Shown: positions 42,985 to 52,953, counted from the stretch's first letter. The stretch is 64,000 nt of DNA from Enterobacteriaceae bacterium 4M9 (GCA_010092695.1 JAADJJ010000001.1:4464001-4528000); one strand, 5' to 3'. Notes: generated by a model from the sequence alone, not told the origin. Numbers and translations: made by a program.

Positions 42985-43296
42985 TCAATCATAATTCATG
43001 ACGATTCGTCTGATTGTCACATCGTCAGAATGCGGATAAACACTGGCGTTCAAAGCAGAATCAATCACGGTAGTCCGCACGATAGTCCCTCTGTGCTCGG
43101 AACAGTTCTGGCTAATACCGAGTTCGATAGCATCGCTTCTGCATTTATTCCTTGCCGCAGCAGAGTCCTCAACTATTCTGCCATGAAAGCTAACACCACC
43201 GCTTGATGAGTGGGCATCCTTAATAGCTAAGAATGAAAACAAAAGCGCAAAAGAAAATATCGAAAAAATCAGCTTTGTATATATAACACGCCCCAT
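42985..43296 (-). CDS. Small exported YehE-like (DUF2574-type) protein
   Basis: 103 residues with a hydrophobic N-terminal export signal (about 8-25) and a short mature part that starts SSSGGVSFHGRIVED, like a fimbrial-subunit first strand, and ends TIRRIVMNYD, recalling the VLNRYD end of E. coli YehE. Two Cys (in NKCRSDA and QNCSEH) could pair. The assignment to that family rests on short similarities. The surrounding DNA (42.8-43.6 kb) is clearly more AT-rich than its neighbours, and no usher or chaperone lies nearby, so it is an orphan. Confidence 0.55.
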   Translation of the reverse strand: MGRVIYTKLIFSIFSFALLFSFLAIKDAHSSSGGVSFHGRIVEDSAAARNKCRSDAIELGISQNCSEHRGTIVRTTVIDSALNASVYPHSDDVTIRRIVMNYD

Positions 43297-43758
43297 AATC
43301 CCCCCTGGATTTTCCTGATAACATACTAATTAAAGCAATTTGATTATGTGTCATGATAATTACGCATGACAATCAAAAGCGTTTAAAAATGTGATACAAA
43401 ACAGTATGTTAAGATAAATCATAAAATAACAGCCTATTTAAAACATATTAACGCCGTTATTCACGTGACATGGTAATTTTTAACACCGCAGCGATAACCC
43501 CTAACATCCCCCGACAAAAAAAGTCATCGTCCTGATAAAAATGGAAAAAAAGACAAATAAGCAGACAAATATGCCAGCCTGAAGGGGACAAAAACGTTAT
43601 TTTTGACTGGCAGACAGTCCTTCTGCGGCCATCATTGACATGAAAAAAAGGTAGGCCAGGCGCCAGCCCCGGCTGTTAAAAGGTGTGCTCACCGACGGCA
43701 GTGTGACGCACCTGCGTGCGGTCAGCCGCCAAAAAAGCCGCCCGTCGGCGGCCGGATG
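43297..43758. other. AT-rich intergenic region with inverted repeat
   Basis: 462 nt without a gene. It contains the exact inverted repeat TGTCATG (43349-43355) / CATGACA (43365-43371), flanked by TTTGAT / ATCAAA, about 55-75 nt upstream of the YehE-like start, and a terminator at its right end. Base composition is much lower in G+C than in the flanks until about 43610. Confidence 0.5.
43731..43752 (-). terminator. Terminator after the tyrosine phosphatase gene
   Basis: GCCGCC (43737-43742) / GGCGGC (43747-43752), 4-nt loop, then six T on the minus strand. It starts 6 nt past the stop. Confidence 0.88.
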
Positions 43759-44541
43759 TTACGCCACAAATAAGGCCCGTAGCCGTGCGCGTTCAGCATC
43801 GGTCACGCCCAGCCCGTCACGCAGGAAGGCATCCGCCCCACCATACAGCGCATCCATTGCCGCAAACGCGGTTTGCAGATAGCGCTCCTGCACTTCCAGC
43901 AGCGTCAGAATATCGGCAGCAGGCTTGTCTGGCACCAGCGGCTGGAACTGGGCCAGCAGGCGCTGATTCTCTTCGGCGCGATAGCGGTTACTGAGCAGGT
44001 AGTCTTCAATAATGAGCCCACGCTCTGCGCCCAGCGCCAACAGCACCACTGCCGCCGCAAAGCCGGTGCGGTCTTTCCCCGCGGAGCAGTGGAAATACAC
44101 GGCCCCCTCAGGCGAAGCCAGTAGCTCGTCAAGCCAGCGCCGCCAGACTGCACGGCAAGAAGGCTCTGCCACAAAAGCGTGATAAATACCGAGTAGCACC
44201 TGCGCCGGGTCCTGCTGGCCCATAAGCTCAATCATCTCTTTTGGGCTGGCGCTGTGCGCTTTTAGCACCACTTTGAGTACATCAAGCTGCACCATCTCTG
44301 CCCCTTCCGGGCGGTGGTTGGGCTGATCTTTTAGCTCGCCGTCGGTACGCAGGTCGATAACTTTGTTGACCGGAAACTGCGCCAGCCGGTGCTGCCCCCG
44401 CGGCGTGAGCGCGCTCAGATCCGCACCGCGAATCAGCCGCCCGTGGCGAATCGTGCCGCCCTCAACCCGGTAACCACCCAAATCGCGGGCGTTGCAAACT
44501 CCTTCAACCGCCAGCGGCTGCGGCGTTAAAAACGTCTCCAT
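43759..44541 (-). CDS. Tyrosine-protein phosphatase (Y_phosphatase3 family)
   Basis: 260-residue cytoplasmic phosphatase. The P-loop HCSAGKDRTG at 151-160 has nucleophile Cys152 and Arg158; NARDLGGYRVEGGTIRHGRLIRGADL near the N terminus (residues 17-42) is typical of the PtpB-like dual-specificity family (CX5R, with Lys and Asp next to Cys as in lipid phosphatases). Its substrate could be a phosphoprotein or phosphoinositide. It is transcribed divergently from fdhF (165 nt apart), and a strong terminator follows. Confidence 0.92.
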   Translation of the reverse strand: METFLTPQPLAVEGVCNARDLGGYRVEGGTIRHGRLIRGADLSALTPRGQHRLAQFPVNKVIDLRTDGELKDQPNHRPEGAEMVQLDVLKVVLKAHSASPKEMIELMGQQDPAQVLLGIYHAFVAEPSCRAVWRRWLDELLASPEGAVYFHCSAGKDRTGFAAAVVLLALGAERGLIIEDYLLSNRYRAEENQRLLAQFQPLVPDKPAADILTLLEVQERYLQTAFAAMDALYGGADAFLRDGLGVTDAERARLRALFVA

Positions 44542-44648
44542 TATTGCTCCTTGCGCTGTGCATCTGCCTGAAAATGTATTCCATGCTTTTTATCAGGGAA
44601 TTGACCGTTTTCTCTCCGTTATGATGCACGATGAAGGCCGTGATTGCA

Positions 44649-44664
44649 TGGCATAAAACGGCAT
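44649..44664 (+). promoter_or_regulatory. Candidate sigma-54 promoter of fdhF with short spacing
   Basis: TGGCATAAAACGGCAT resembles the -24/-12 element of sigma-54 promoters, which drive fdhF with FhlA in E. coli. GG (44650-44651) and GC (44661-44662) are 9 nt apart, one less than the usual 10. No second, better-spaced element was seen before the gene. Confidence 0.45.
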
Positions 44665-44706
44665 GAACAACAACGACAACATCTGCTGAGCACGGAGCAA
44701 TGCACC

Positions 44707-46854
44707 ATGAAAAAGGTCATCACCGTCTGCCCTTACTGCGCCTCTGGCTGCAAAATCAACCTGCTGGTTGAAGACAATAAAGTTGTGGGTGCAGAAGCCG
44801 CCCAGGGCCGTAATAACCAGGGTACGCTGTGCCTGAAGGGCTATTACGGCTGGGATTTTCTCAATGACACGCAAATCCTCACCCCGCGCCTGAAAAGCCC
44901 CATGATCCGCCGCACGCGCGGCGCAAAGCTTGAGTCCGTAAGCTGGAGCGAGGCGCTCGATTTTGTGGCGCAAAAACTGCTGGCGATAAAGGACAAATAC
45001 GGCCCGGATGCCATCATGACCACCGGTTCTTCACGCGGCACCGGCAACGAAACCAACTACCTGATGCAAAAATTTGCCCGCGCGGTGGTGGGCACCAACA
45101 ACGTCGACTGCTGCGCACGCGTCTGACACGGCCCTTCGGTTGCAGGTCTGCACCAGTCGGTCGGTAACGGCGCAATGAGCAATTCGGTGGTTGAGATTGA
45201 AGACACCGATTTACTGCTGATCTTTGGCTATAACCCGGCAGATTCTCATCCTATTGTCGCCAATCGCGTCATTCGGGCCAAAGAGAAAGGGGCCAAAATT
45301 ATTGTCTGCGATCCACGGCGCATTGAAACGGCGCGCATCGCCGATATGCATTTACAGCTCAATAACGGCTCCAACATTGCGCTACTTAACGCGATAGGAC
45401 ACGTCATTATTGAGGAGGGGCTGTGCAACAGCGCCTTTATCAGCACGCGCACGGAAGGTTTTGATGACTATCGCAAGATAGTGGAAGGCTACACGCCGCA
45501 ATCCGTTGAGGCGATTACCGGCGTTGCCGCTGCCGATATCCGCAAGGCCGCTCGACTGTATGCCACAGCCAAAACTGCCACCATCCTGTGGGGCATGGGC
45601 GTGACCCAGTTTTATCAGGGCGTGGAAACCGTGCGTGCGCTCACCAGCCTTGCGCTGCTGACCGGCCACCTCGGCAAGCCCAACACCGGCGTGAACCCGG
45701 TGCGCGGCCAGAATAACGTACAAGGCGCATGCGATATGGGTGCGCTGCCGGATACCTATCCGGGCTATCAGTCAGTCAGCGTTGCCGCGCACCGTGAGAA
45801 ATTTGCCCGCGCCTGGGGCGTACCAGAACTGCCGGAAAAACCCGGCTATCGCATCAGCGAACTGCCGCACCGCGTGGCCCACGGCGAGGTACGCGCCGCT
45901 TACATTATGGGTGAAGACCCGATGCAGACTGACCCGGAGCTTTCTGCGGTGCGCGAAGCGATGGACAACCTCGAACTGCTGGTGGTGCAGGACATCTTCA
46001 TGACCAAAACCGCCGCCGTCGCCGACGTGGTGCTGCCGTCAACCAGCTGGGGCGAGCACGAAGGCACGTACACCGCCGCTGACCGTGGCTTTCAGCGCTT
46101 CTTCAAGGCCATCGAACCACAATGGGACCTTAAAACCGACTGGCAAATCATCAGCGACATCGCCACCCGCATGGGCTACCCGATGGACTACACCTCAACC
46201 CAGGAAATCTGGGACGAAATGCGCCACCTTTGCCCAAACTTTTTCGGGGCCACCTACGAGAAGATTGGCGAGATGGGTTACATCCAGTGGCCGTGTCGCG
46301 ACGAATCGCCGTCTGACCAGGGCACACAGTGGCTTTACGACGGCAAATTTGACCGCGCCAACGGGCTGGGCCAGTTCTTCACCTGTGACTGGGTGGCACC
46401 GCAGGACAAGCTCAGCGACGAGTACCCGATGGTGCTCTCCACCGTGCGCGAAGTGGGTCACTACTCGTGCCGCTCGATGACCGGCAACTGTGCAGCCCTG
46501 GCGGCTCTCGCCGACGAGCCGGGCTACGCGCAAATTCATGCCGACGACGCTGCACGCCTTGGCATTGAAGACGAGGCGCTGGTATGGATAACCTCGCGTA
46601 AAGGCCGGGTGATGACGCGCGCGCAGGTCAGCGAGCGCCCGAACCGGGGCGCGGTGTACATGACCTACCAGTGGTGGATTGGCGCCTGCAACGAACTGGT
46701 GCACGAACACTTAAGCCCGATAACCAAAACGCCGGAGTACAAGTACAGCGCGGTGCGCGTGGAGCCCATTGCCGACCAGCAGGCCGCAGAGCAGTACGTG
46801 ATAAACGAGTATCAGCGGCTTAAAGACCGCCTGCGCGAGAGCGCGACGGGATAA
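44707..46854 (+). CDS. fdhF: Formate dehydrogenase H, selenocysteine-containing
   Basis: Molybdenum enzyme that oxidises formate to CO2 in the formate hydrogenlyase complex. 715 residues counting selenocysteine. The in-frame TGA at 45124-45126 is residue 140, the same number as Sec140 in E. coli FdhF, and is followed at once by a SECIS hairpin, so the gene is one frame, not two. An N-terminal 4Fe-4S cluster site has Cys8, Cys11, Cys15 and a fourth Cys near 42 (TLCLKG). Molybdopterin-binding regions follow (GYNPADSHP, MGVTQFYQGVETVRAL, the C-terminal YMTYQWWIGACNELV). It needs selA-D, the FHL subunits and FhlA, none in the window. The neighbour order fdhF-gltP resembles E. coli without yjcO. 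Confidence 0.98.
45124..45163 (+). promoter_or_regulatory. SECIS element of fdhF
   Basis: The TGA and the 38 nt after it match the E. coli fdhF SECIS very closely: the apical stem-loop GGTTGCAGGTCTGCACC (45139-45155) with its bulged U and GGUCU-type loop is intact. It recruits SelB with Sec-tRNA so that UGA is read as selenocysteine. Confidence 0.95.
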
Positions 46855-46871
46855 CATGACGGATTGAGAAT

Positions 46872-46906
46872 AAAAAAAGCCCCCTGCGCCTTGCGGCAAA
46901 GGGGGC
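46872..46906 (-). terminator. Terminator after gltP
   Basis: GCCCCC (46879-46884) / GGGGGC (46901-46906) with inner GC pairing, followed on the minus strand by seven T (46872-46878). It also separates convergent fdhF. Confidence 0.88.
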
Positions 46907-46931
46907 CAGAAAATCCGACGTTATGTGTTGC

Positions 46932-48245
46932 TTAGTCTTGCGCGGTTTTATCGAATTTACCGAGCACTTCCCGCTCGTATTCACGCGCTTTTTTGGCATC
47001 GAACTTGTGCTCCCACTTGGCGATAACCAGCACCGCCAGCGCGTTGCCCACCACGTTCAGCGCGGTGCGCGCCATATCGAGAATACGGTCAACACCAGCG
47101 ATAAACGCCAGCCCTTCCAGCGGAATACCGACGCTGCCAAGCGTTGCCAGCAGCACCACAAACGACACGCCCGGTACGCCGGCAATGCCTTTTGAGGTCA
47201 CCATCAGCGTCAACACCAGAATGATTTCCTGCCAGATTGACAGGTCAATACCGTAAAGCTGGGCGATAAAGATAGCCGCGATGCTCTGGTAGAGCGTGGA
47301 GCCATCGAGGTTAAACGAATAACCGGTCGGCACCACGAAGCTGGTGATAGACGACGGCGCACCGTAGGCTTCCATCTTCTGGATGATGCGCGGCAGCACA
47401 GTCTCAGAACTGGCCGTCGAGTACGCCAGAATCAGCTCCTCTTTAAGGATGCGAATCAGCGTCCAGATGCTCAGTTTGCACATGCGCGCCACGGCACCCA
47501 GCACCACCAGCGCAAAAAACAGAATGGCCATGTACACCAGAATCACCAGCTTGGCGAGCGGCCACAGCGAGGCAAAACCGAAGTTCGCCACGGTCACAGA
47601 GATGAGTGCGAACACCCCGATCGGCGCATAGCGCATCACCATGTGGGTGACTTTGAACATGGTTTCAGAAATGCCGCGGAACACCGCAACCAACGGTTCG
47701 CGATTCTTCGCCGGCAGCGAAGAGAGGCCCAGCCCAAACAGCACCGAGAAGAAGATGATCGGCAGCATATCGCCCTTCGCCATTGAGGCGAAGATGTTGG
47801 TCGGCACCAGCGACAGAATGGTTCCCATCAGGCCGTGGGAGTGGCTCACCACGTCTTCGGTGGTGCGCTGATATTTAGAGATATCCGCCTGCGCAAGCTG
47901 CGACATATCGATGCCGCTGCCAGGCTGAAAGATATTGGCAAACGTGATGCCAAGAATGATGGCAACGGTGGTAATCACTTCGAAATAAACGATGGTCTTA
48001 ACACCAATGCGGCCAAGCTGTTTGGCGTCACCGACCCCGGCAATCCCTACCACCAGCGTTGAAATGACGATAGGCACCACAATCATTTTGATCAGGTGGA
48101 TAAAGATATCCCCTGCCGGAGACAGCAGGTTATCCACCAGCCAGCCGCGCGTGTCCGGCTGATAATGGAGGTAGCTCCCAAGGAGAATACCCAGCACCAG
48201 CGCCAGCAAGATCTGCCAGGCAAGGCTAAATTTTTGTTTCTTCAT
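46932..48245 (-). CDS. gltP: Proton/glutamate-aspartate symporter GltP
   Basis: 437-residue inner-membrane carrier of the DAACS family, taking up glutamate and aspartate with protons. It is nearly colinear with E. coli GltP (437 aa). Eight transmembrane helices plus two re-entrant loops are expected; the serine-rich YSTASSETVLPRII, VPTGYSFNLDGS and GVPGVSFVVLLATL motifs that form the substrate site are intact. It diverges from acs, 420 nt away. In E. coli the nrf operon lies between the two genes. Confidence 0.97.
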   Translation of the reverse strand: MKKQKFSLAWQILLALVLGILLGSYLHYQPDTRGWLVDNLLSPAGDIFIHLIKMIVVPIVISTLVVGIAGVGDAKQLGRIGVKTIVYFEVITTVAIILGITFANIFQPGSGIDMSQLAQADISKYQRTTEDVVSHSHGLMGTILSLVPTNIFASMAKGDMLPIIFFSVLFGLGLSSLPAKNREPLVAVFRGISETMFKVTHMVMRYAPIGVFALISVTVANFGFASLWPLAKLVILVYMAILFFALVVLGAVARMCKLSIWTLIRILKEELILAYSTASSETVLPRIIQKMEAYGAPSSITSFVVPTGYSFNLDGSTLYQSIAAIFIAQLYGIDLSIWQEIILVLTLMVTSKGIAGVPGVSFVVLLATLGSVGIPLEGLAFIAGVDRILDMARTALNVVGNALAVLVIAKWEHKFDAKKAREYEREVLGKFDKTAQD

Positions 48246-48665
48246 AGCGTTTCTGCATCCTGAACTCAGGCGGCCTTCTCAACCCTGTCGAAGAGAACAC
48301 CGCTAACTGAAAGGGGTAAGGCGAACGTCGGGTGATGTTATGGAGTTTTTGTTCGCCATGATCAGTATCATCTGCACCCTATTCCACGCAACCCTTGAAA
48401 ATTGAAGCCATTCACAGAATTAACACAGATAACAAGATTTTTTTACCGTTCATGACACGTAACTCACTGTTGCTTAATAAATTTACCTTGCTCGTTTTTA
48501 AATAGTTTGCTAACGAAACTATTTCCCTGATGCAGTTCGTTTGCTTATTTTTCAGTCATCTTTTAATGCGTGATCTGTCGCGCAAAAAGTAAACATTATC
48601 CCTTTTTCTTCTGTAATTAACCTTTATTTGACATATTATTAACATCTTACAGGAGAAAAAAAGCT
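48246..48665. promoter_or_regulatory. Divergent gltP/acs control region
   Basis: 420 nt, AT-rich toward acs, without a gene. It should hold the promoters of both genes. E. coli acs is activated by CRP from two sites; the best candidate here, CGTGATCTGTCGCGCA near 48567-48582, is a weak match. AGGAG lies 8 nt before the acs ATG. Confidence 0.5.
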
Positions 48666-50624
48666 ATGAGCCAAATACATAAACATCCCATTCCTGCCAG
48701 CATTGCAGAACATTGCCTGATTACTCCGGAGCAGTACGTGTCTAAGTACCAGCAGTCGGTGAGTGACCCCGATGCATTCTGGGGCGAACAGGGTAAAATT
48801 CTCGACTGGATGAAACCTTACACAACGGTCAAAAACACCTCTTTCGCACCGGGCAATGTCTCTATCAAATGGTATGAAGACGGCACCCTGAACCTTGCCG
48901 CTAACTGCCTTGACCGCCACCTGAGCGCGCGCGGCGACCAGCCCGCTATCATCTGGGAAGGCGATGACGCCAGCCAGAGTAAAACCATTACCTACCGCGA
49001 GCTTCACCAGGACGTCTGCCGCTTTGCCAATGTGCTGCTCAATCTGGGCATTAACAAAGGTGATGTGGTGGCCATTTATATGCCGATGGTGCCAGAAGCG
49101 GCAGTGGCGATGCTCGCCTGCGCGCGCATCGGCGCTATTCATTCGGTGATTTTTGGTGGCTTCTCGCCAGAAGCGGTTGCGGGCCGCGTCGTGGATTCAA
49201 GCGCCCGTTTGATTATCACCGCCGATGAAGGCGTGCGCGCCGGGCGCAGCATCCCGCTTAAGAAAAACGTCGATGACGCCCTGAACAACCCGAATGTGAA
49301 AATCGTTGAACACGTTGTGACACTCAAGCGCACCGGTGGCCAGATTGGCTGGCAGGAAGGGCGCGATCTGTGGTGGCACAACCTGATGGCTAACGTCAGC
49401 GCCGAGCACCAGCCGGTAGAAATGAACGCTGAAGATCCGCTGTTCATCCTCTACACCTCCGGGTCTACCGGCAAACCCAAAGGCGTGCTGCACACCACCG
49501 GTGGCTATCTGGTTTATGCCGCCACCACCTTCAAATACGTGTTCGATTACCATCCGGGCGAAGTGTACTGGTGCACCGCCGACGTAGGCTGGGTCACCGG
49601 CCACAGTTACCTGCTCTACGGCCCGCTCGCCTGTGGCGCAACGACGCTGATGTTTGAAGGCGTGCCGAACTGGCCGCAGCCAAACCGTATGGCGCAGGTG
49701 GTGGACAAGCACAAGGTCAACATTCTCTACACCGCCCCCACCGCCATCCGCGCGCTGATGGCCGAAGGCGACAAGGCAATTGAAGGCACTCACCGCTCGT
49801 CGCTGCGCATTCTTGGCTCCGTAGGCGAGCCGATTAACCCGGAAGCCTGGGAATGGTTCTGGAAGAAAATCGGCAACGAGAAGTGCCCGGTGATGGACAC
49901 CTGGTGGCAGACCGAGACCGGCGGCTTCATGATTACGCCGCTGCCCGGCGCGATTGAACTCAAAGCTGGCTCGGCAACGCGTCCGTTCTTTGGCGTGCAA
50001 CCGGTGCTGGTGGATAACGAAGGCCACCCGCTCGAAGGCGCCACCGAAGGCAACCTGGCGATTCGTGACTCCTGGCCAGGCCAGGCGCGCACGCTGTTTG
50101 GCGACCATGAACGTTTTGAGCAGACGTACTTCTCTACCTTTAAAAACATGTATTTCAGCGGCGACGGCGCACGACGCGACGAAGACGGCTATTACTGGAT
50201 AACCGGGCGCGTGGACGATGTGCTTAACGTCTCCGGCCACCGTCTTGGCACCGCAGAAATCGAATCCGCGCTGGTATCGCACCCCAAAATTGCCGAGGCC
50301 GCCGTGGTGGGCATTCCGCACAGCATCAAAGGCCAGGCCATTTACGCCTACGTCACGCTCAATCACGGCGAAGACCCAACGCCGGAACTATACACAGAGG
50401 TGCGCAACTGGGTACGTAAAGAGATTGGCCCGCTGGCAACGCCGGACGTGCTGCACTGGACCGATTCGCTGCCAAAAACCCGCTCCGGCAAGATTATGCG
50501 CCGCATCCTGCGCAAAATCGCCGCGGGGGACACCAGCAACCTCGGCGATACCTCAACGCTTGCCGATCCGGGCGTGGTGGAAAAACTGCTCGAAGAAAAA
50601 CAGGGCATCTCCATGCCGTCCTGA
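48666..50624 (+). CDS. acs: Acetyl-CoA synthetase
   Basis: Makes acetyl-CoA from acetate, ATP and CoA by way of acetyl-AMP, for scavenging low acetate. 652 residues, the same length as E. coli Acs. Adenylation core motifs are present: YTSGSTGKPKG near 265 (P-loop), TWWQTETGG near 413, and the hinge/C-domain motif with SGKIMRR containing the catalytic, acetylation-controlled Lys609. Operon with yjcH and actP, which import acetate: gaps are 199 nt and a 4-nt overlap. Confidence 0.98.
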   Translation: MSQIHKHPIPASIAEHCLITPEQYVSKYQQSVSDPDAFWGEQGKILDWMKPYTTVKNTSFAPGNVSIKWYEDGTLNLAANCLDRHLSARGDQPAIIWEGDDASQSKTITYRELHQDVCRFANVLLNLGINKGDVVAIYMPMVPEAAVAMLACARIGAIHSVIFGGFSPEAVAGRVVDSSARLIITADEGVRAGRSIPLKKNVDDALNNPNVKIVEHVVTLKRTGGQIGWQEGRDLWWHNLMANVSAEHQPVEMNAEDPLFILYTSGSTGKPKGVLHTTGGYLVYAATTFKYVFDYHPGEVYWCTADVGWVTGHSYLLYGPLACGATTLMFEGVPNWPQPNRMAQVVDKHKVNILYTAPTAIRALMAEGDKAIEGTHRSSLRILGSVGEPINPEAWEWFWKKIGNEKCPVMDTWWQTETGGFMITPLPGAIELKAGSATRPFFGVQPVLVDNEGHPLEGATEGNLAIRDSWPGQARTLFGDHERFEQTYFSTFKNMYFSGDGARRDEDGYYWITGRVDDVLNVSGHRLGTAEIESALVSHPKIAEAAVVGIPHSIKGQAIYAYVTLNHGEDPTPELYTEVRNWVRKEIGPLATPDVLHWTDSLPKTRSGKIMRRILRKIAAGDTSNLGDTSTLADPGVVEKLLEEKQGISMPS

Positions 50625-50823
50625 CCGGCTTAACGCTGTCACACCGGCGGGCGCAGGCCCGCCGTTTGCTGTACCCACGGAAGAACCTGTATAGCGCGGT
50701 TGCGCACGTCAACGTCACCGTCAGCTCTCCGGTCAACAGGAGGCGACGAGCACGGGTGGGGTTCCCTGCTGTCCTGTGCGCTAAACACAACAACAAACCG
50801 TAACTACCTCTGGAGACTCTGTG

Positions 50824-51138
50824 ATGAATGACCTCATTTGTCAGCGGATAGAAGGAAGTGCGCATTTCAGGGAACTGGTCGAAAAACGCCAACGTTTTGC
50901 CGCCATCCTCTCTCTGATTATGCTGGTGATTTACGTCGGCTTTATTCTGCTCATTGCGTTTGCGCCCGCCTGGCTTGGCACACCGCTACACGCGGGCACC
51001 ACCGTCACACGCGGCATTCCTCTTGGTATTGGCGTTATCGTTATCTCGTTCTTGCTGACCGGGCTGTATGTCTGGCGTGCTAACGGCGAGTACGATCGTC
51101 TGACAAAATGCGTGATTGAGGAGGCCAAAGCACCATGA
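50824..51138 (+). CDS. yjcH: YjcH, DUF485 inner-membrane protein
   Basis: 104-residue protein with two transmembrane helices (about 24-45 and 60-82), always encoded before actP and thought to help the acetate carrier. ATG 50824 is chosen because it gives the same length as E. coli YjcH (104); the GTG one codon earlier is closer to GGAG. Conserved: FRELVEKRQRFA and RGIPLGIGVIVISF. It overlaps actP by 4 nt. Confidence 0.95.
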   Translation: MNDLICQRIEGSAHFRELVEKRQRFAAILSLIMLVIYVGFILLIAFAPAWLGTPLHAGTTVTRGIPLGIGVIVISFLLTGLYVWRANGEYDRLTKCVIEEAKAP

Positions 51139-52793
51139 AACGCTTCTCAACTCTCGCGTTGCTGGCACTGCTGACTATGCCCGGCACGCTGCTGGCCGCC
51201 GATGCCATAACCGGCGCGGTTCAACGCCAGCCAACCAACTGGCAGGCGATTATTATGTTTCTCGTGTTCGTGGCGCTGACGCTTGGCATCACGTACTGGG
51301 CCTCCAAACGCACGCGCTCGCGCAGTGACTACTACACGGCGGGCGGCAATATCACCGGGCTGCAAAACGGGCTGGCGATTGCGGGCGACTTTATGTCTGC
51401 CGCCTCGTTTCTCGGCATCTCAGCGCTGGTATACACCTCCGGCTACGACGGGCTAATTTACTCGCTGGGCTTTCTCGTCGGCTGGCCAATTATTCTGTTT
51501 CTGATTGCCGAACGCCTGCGTAACCTCGGGCGTTATACCTTCGCCGACGTGGCCTCTTACCGCCTCAAGCAAGGGCCGATTCGCGTGCTTTCTGCCTGTG
51601 GCTCGCTGGTGGTGGTGGCGCTGTATCTGATTGCCCAGATGGTGGGTGCCGGTAAGCTTATTCAGCTGCTGTTTGGTCTCAATTACCACGTGGCGGTAGT
51701 GCTGGTGGGCGTGCTGATGGTGATGTACGTGCTCTTTGGCGGCATGCTCGCGACTACCTGGGTACAGATTATTAAAGCAGTGCTGCTGCTGTTTGGCGCA
51801 AGCTTTATGGCGTTTATGGTGATGCGCCACGTCGGCTTTAGCTTTAATAATCTCTTTACCGAGGCCATGGCGGTGCACCCGAACGGCGAGGCGATTATGC
51901 GCCCCGGAGGCCTTGTGAAAGACCCGATTTCGGCGCTGTCGCTGGGGCTTGGGCTGATGTTTGGTACCGCCGGGCTGCCGCATATCCTGATGCGCTTTTT
52001 CACCGTGAGCGATGCCCGCGAGGCGCGCAAGAGCGTGTTCTACGCCACCGGCTTTATGGGCTACTTCTATATCCTGACCTTTATCATCGGCTTTGGCGCT
52101 ATCATGCTGGTGGGCGCGAATCCGGCGTTTAAAGATGCCGCCGGCGCGCTAATTGGCGGTAATAACATGGCGGCGGTGCACCTGGCCGATGCCGTGGGCG
52201 GCAACCTGTTCCTCGGCTTTATCTCGGCGGTGGCTTTCGCCACTATCCTTGCCGTGGTAGCCGGGCTGACGCTGGCAGGCGCCTCAGCGGTCTCGCACGA
52301 CCTTTACGCGAACGTATTTCGCAAAGGGGCCACTGAGCGCCAGGAGCTGAAAGTCTCAAAGATTACGGTGCTGGTGCTCGGCATTGTGGCGATTTTGCTG
52401 GGGATTGCGTTTGAGAACCAGAACATCGCCTTTATGGTCGGACTGGCATTCTCGATTGCCGCAAGCTGCAACTTCCCGATTATCCTGCTCTCCATGTACT
52501 GGTCGAAGCTGACCACGCGCGGCGCGATGATAGGCGGCTGGCTGGGGCTGTTGACGGCAGTAGTATTGATGATCCTCGGCCCGACAATCTGGGTACAAAT
52601 CCTCGGCCACGCCGCTCCGGTGTTCCCGTATGAGTACCCGGCACTGTTCTCCATTCTGGTGGCGTTTGTCGGTATCTGGCTGTTCTCGGTAACGGATAAC
52701 AGTGAAGAAGGCGCCCGCGAGCGCGACCTGTTCCGCGCCCAGTTTATCCGCTCTCAAACCGGCATCGGCATTGAGCAGGGACAAGGGCATTAA
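51135..52793 (+). CDS. actP: Cation/acetate symporter ActP
   Basis: 552-residue sodium/solute symporter family carrier that takes up acetate and glycolate. It has an N-terminal signal-like segment (MKRFSTLALLALLTMPGTLLA) and 13 or so helices, with typical YYTAGGNITGLQNGLAIAGD and a conserved FTVSDAREARKS loop. E. coli ActP is 549 residues. It is coupled to yjcH by ATGA overlap and acts with Acs. A GC-rich hairpin follows. Confidence 0.97.
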   Translation: MKRFSTLALLALLTMPGTLLAADAITGAVQRQPTNWQAIIMFLVFVALTLGITYWASKRTRSRSDYYTAGGNITGLQNGLAIAGDFMSAASFLGISALVYTSGYDGLIYSLGFLVGWPIILFLIAERLRNLGRYTFADVASYRLKQGPIRVLSACGSLVVVALYLIAQMVGAGKLIQLLFGLNYHVAVVLVGVLMVMYVLFGGMLATTWVQIIKAVLLLFGASFMAFMVMRHVGFSFNNLFTEAMAVHPNGEAIMRPGGLVKDPISALSLGLGLMFGTAGLPHILMRFFTVSDAREARKSVFYATGFMGYFYILTFIIGFGAIMLVGANPAFKDAAGALIGGNNMAAVHLADAVGGNLFLGFISAVAFATILAVVAGLTLAGASAVSHDLYANVFRKGATERQELKVSKITVLVLGIVAILLGIAFENQNIAFMVGLAFSIAASCNFPIILLSMYWSKLTTRGAMIGGWLGLLTAVVLMILGPTIWVQILGHAAPVFPYEYPALFSILVAFVGIWLFSVTDNSEEGARERDLFRAQFIRSQTGIGIEQGQGH

Positions 52794-52801
52794 TGAAGCT
52801 G

Positions 52802-52824
52802 ACCCGGCCCGCAGGGCCGGGTTT
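52802..52824 (+). terminator. Terminator after actP
   Basis: ACCCGGCCC (52802-52810) / GGGCCGGGT (52814-52822), 3-nt loop, followed by a short T run (TTT). Strong stem, weak tail. Confidence 0.75.
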
Positions 52825-52953
52825 GAAGGCTTGTGAACATCACCGCCGCTGGCCGGGTGCTGGCGGCGATGTTATGTGAGCGTACCGCTAAAAGACCGCG
52901 CACCTGGCCTGAGTTCAGCGCCAACCCGTTTCGCGCCCTCATCCTCCACAGTG

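Noticed and set aside
44707..45126. A short separate gene ending at TGA before fdhF
   Set aside because: The TGA is the selenocysteine codon with an intact SECIS; the downstream sequence continues the same protein.
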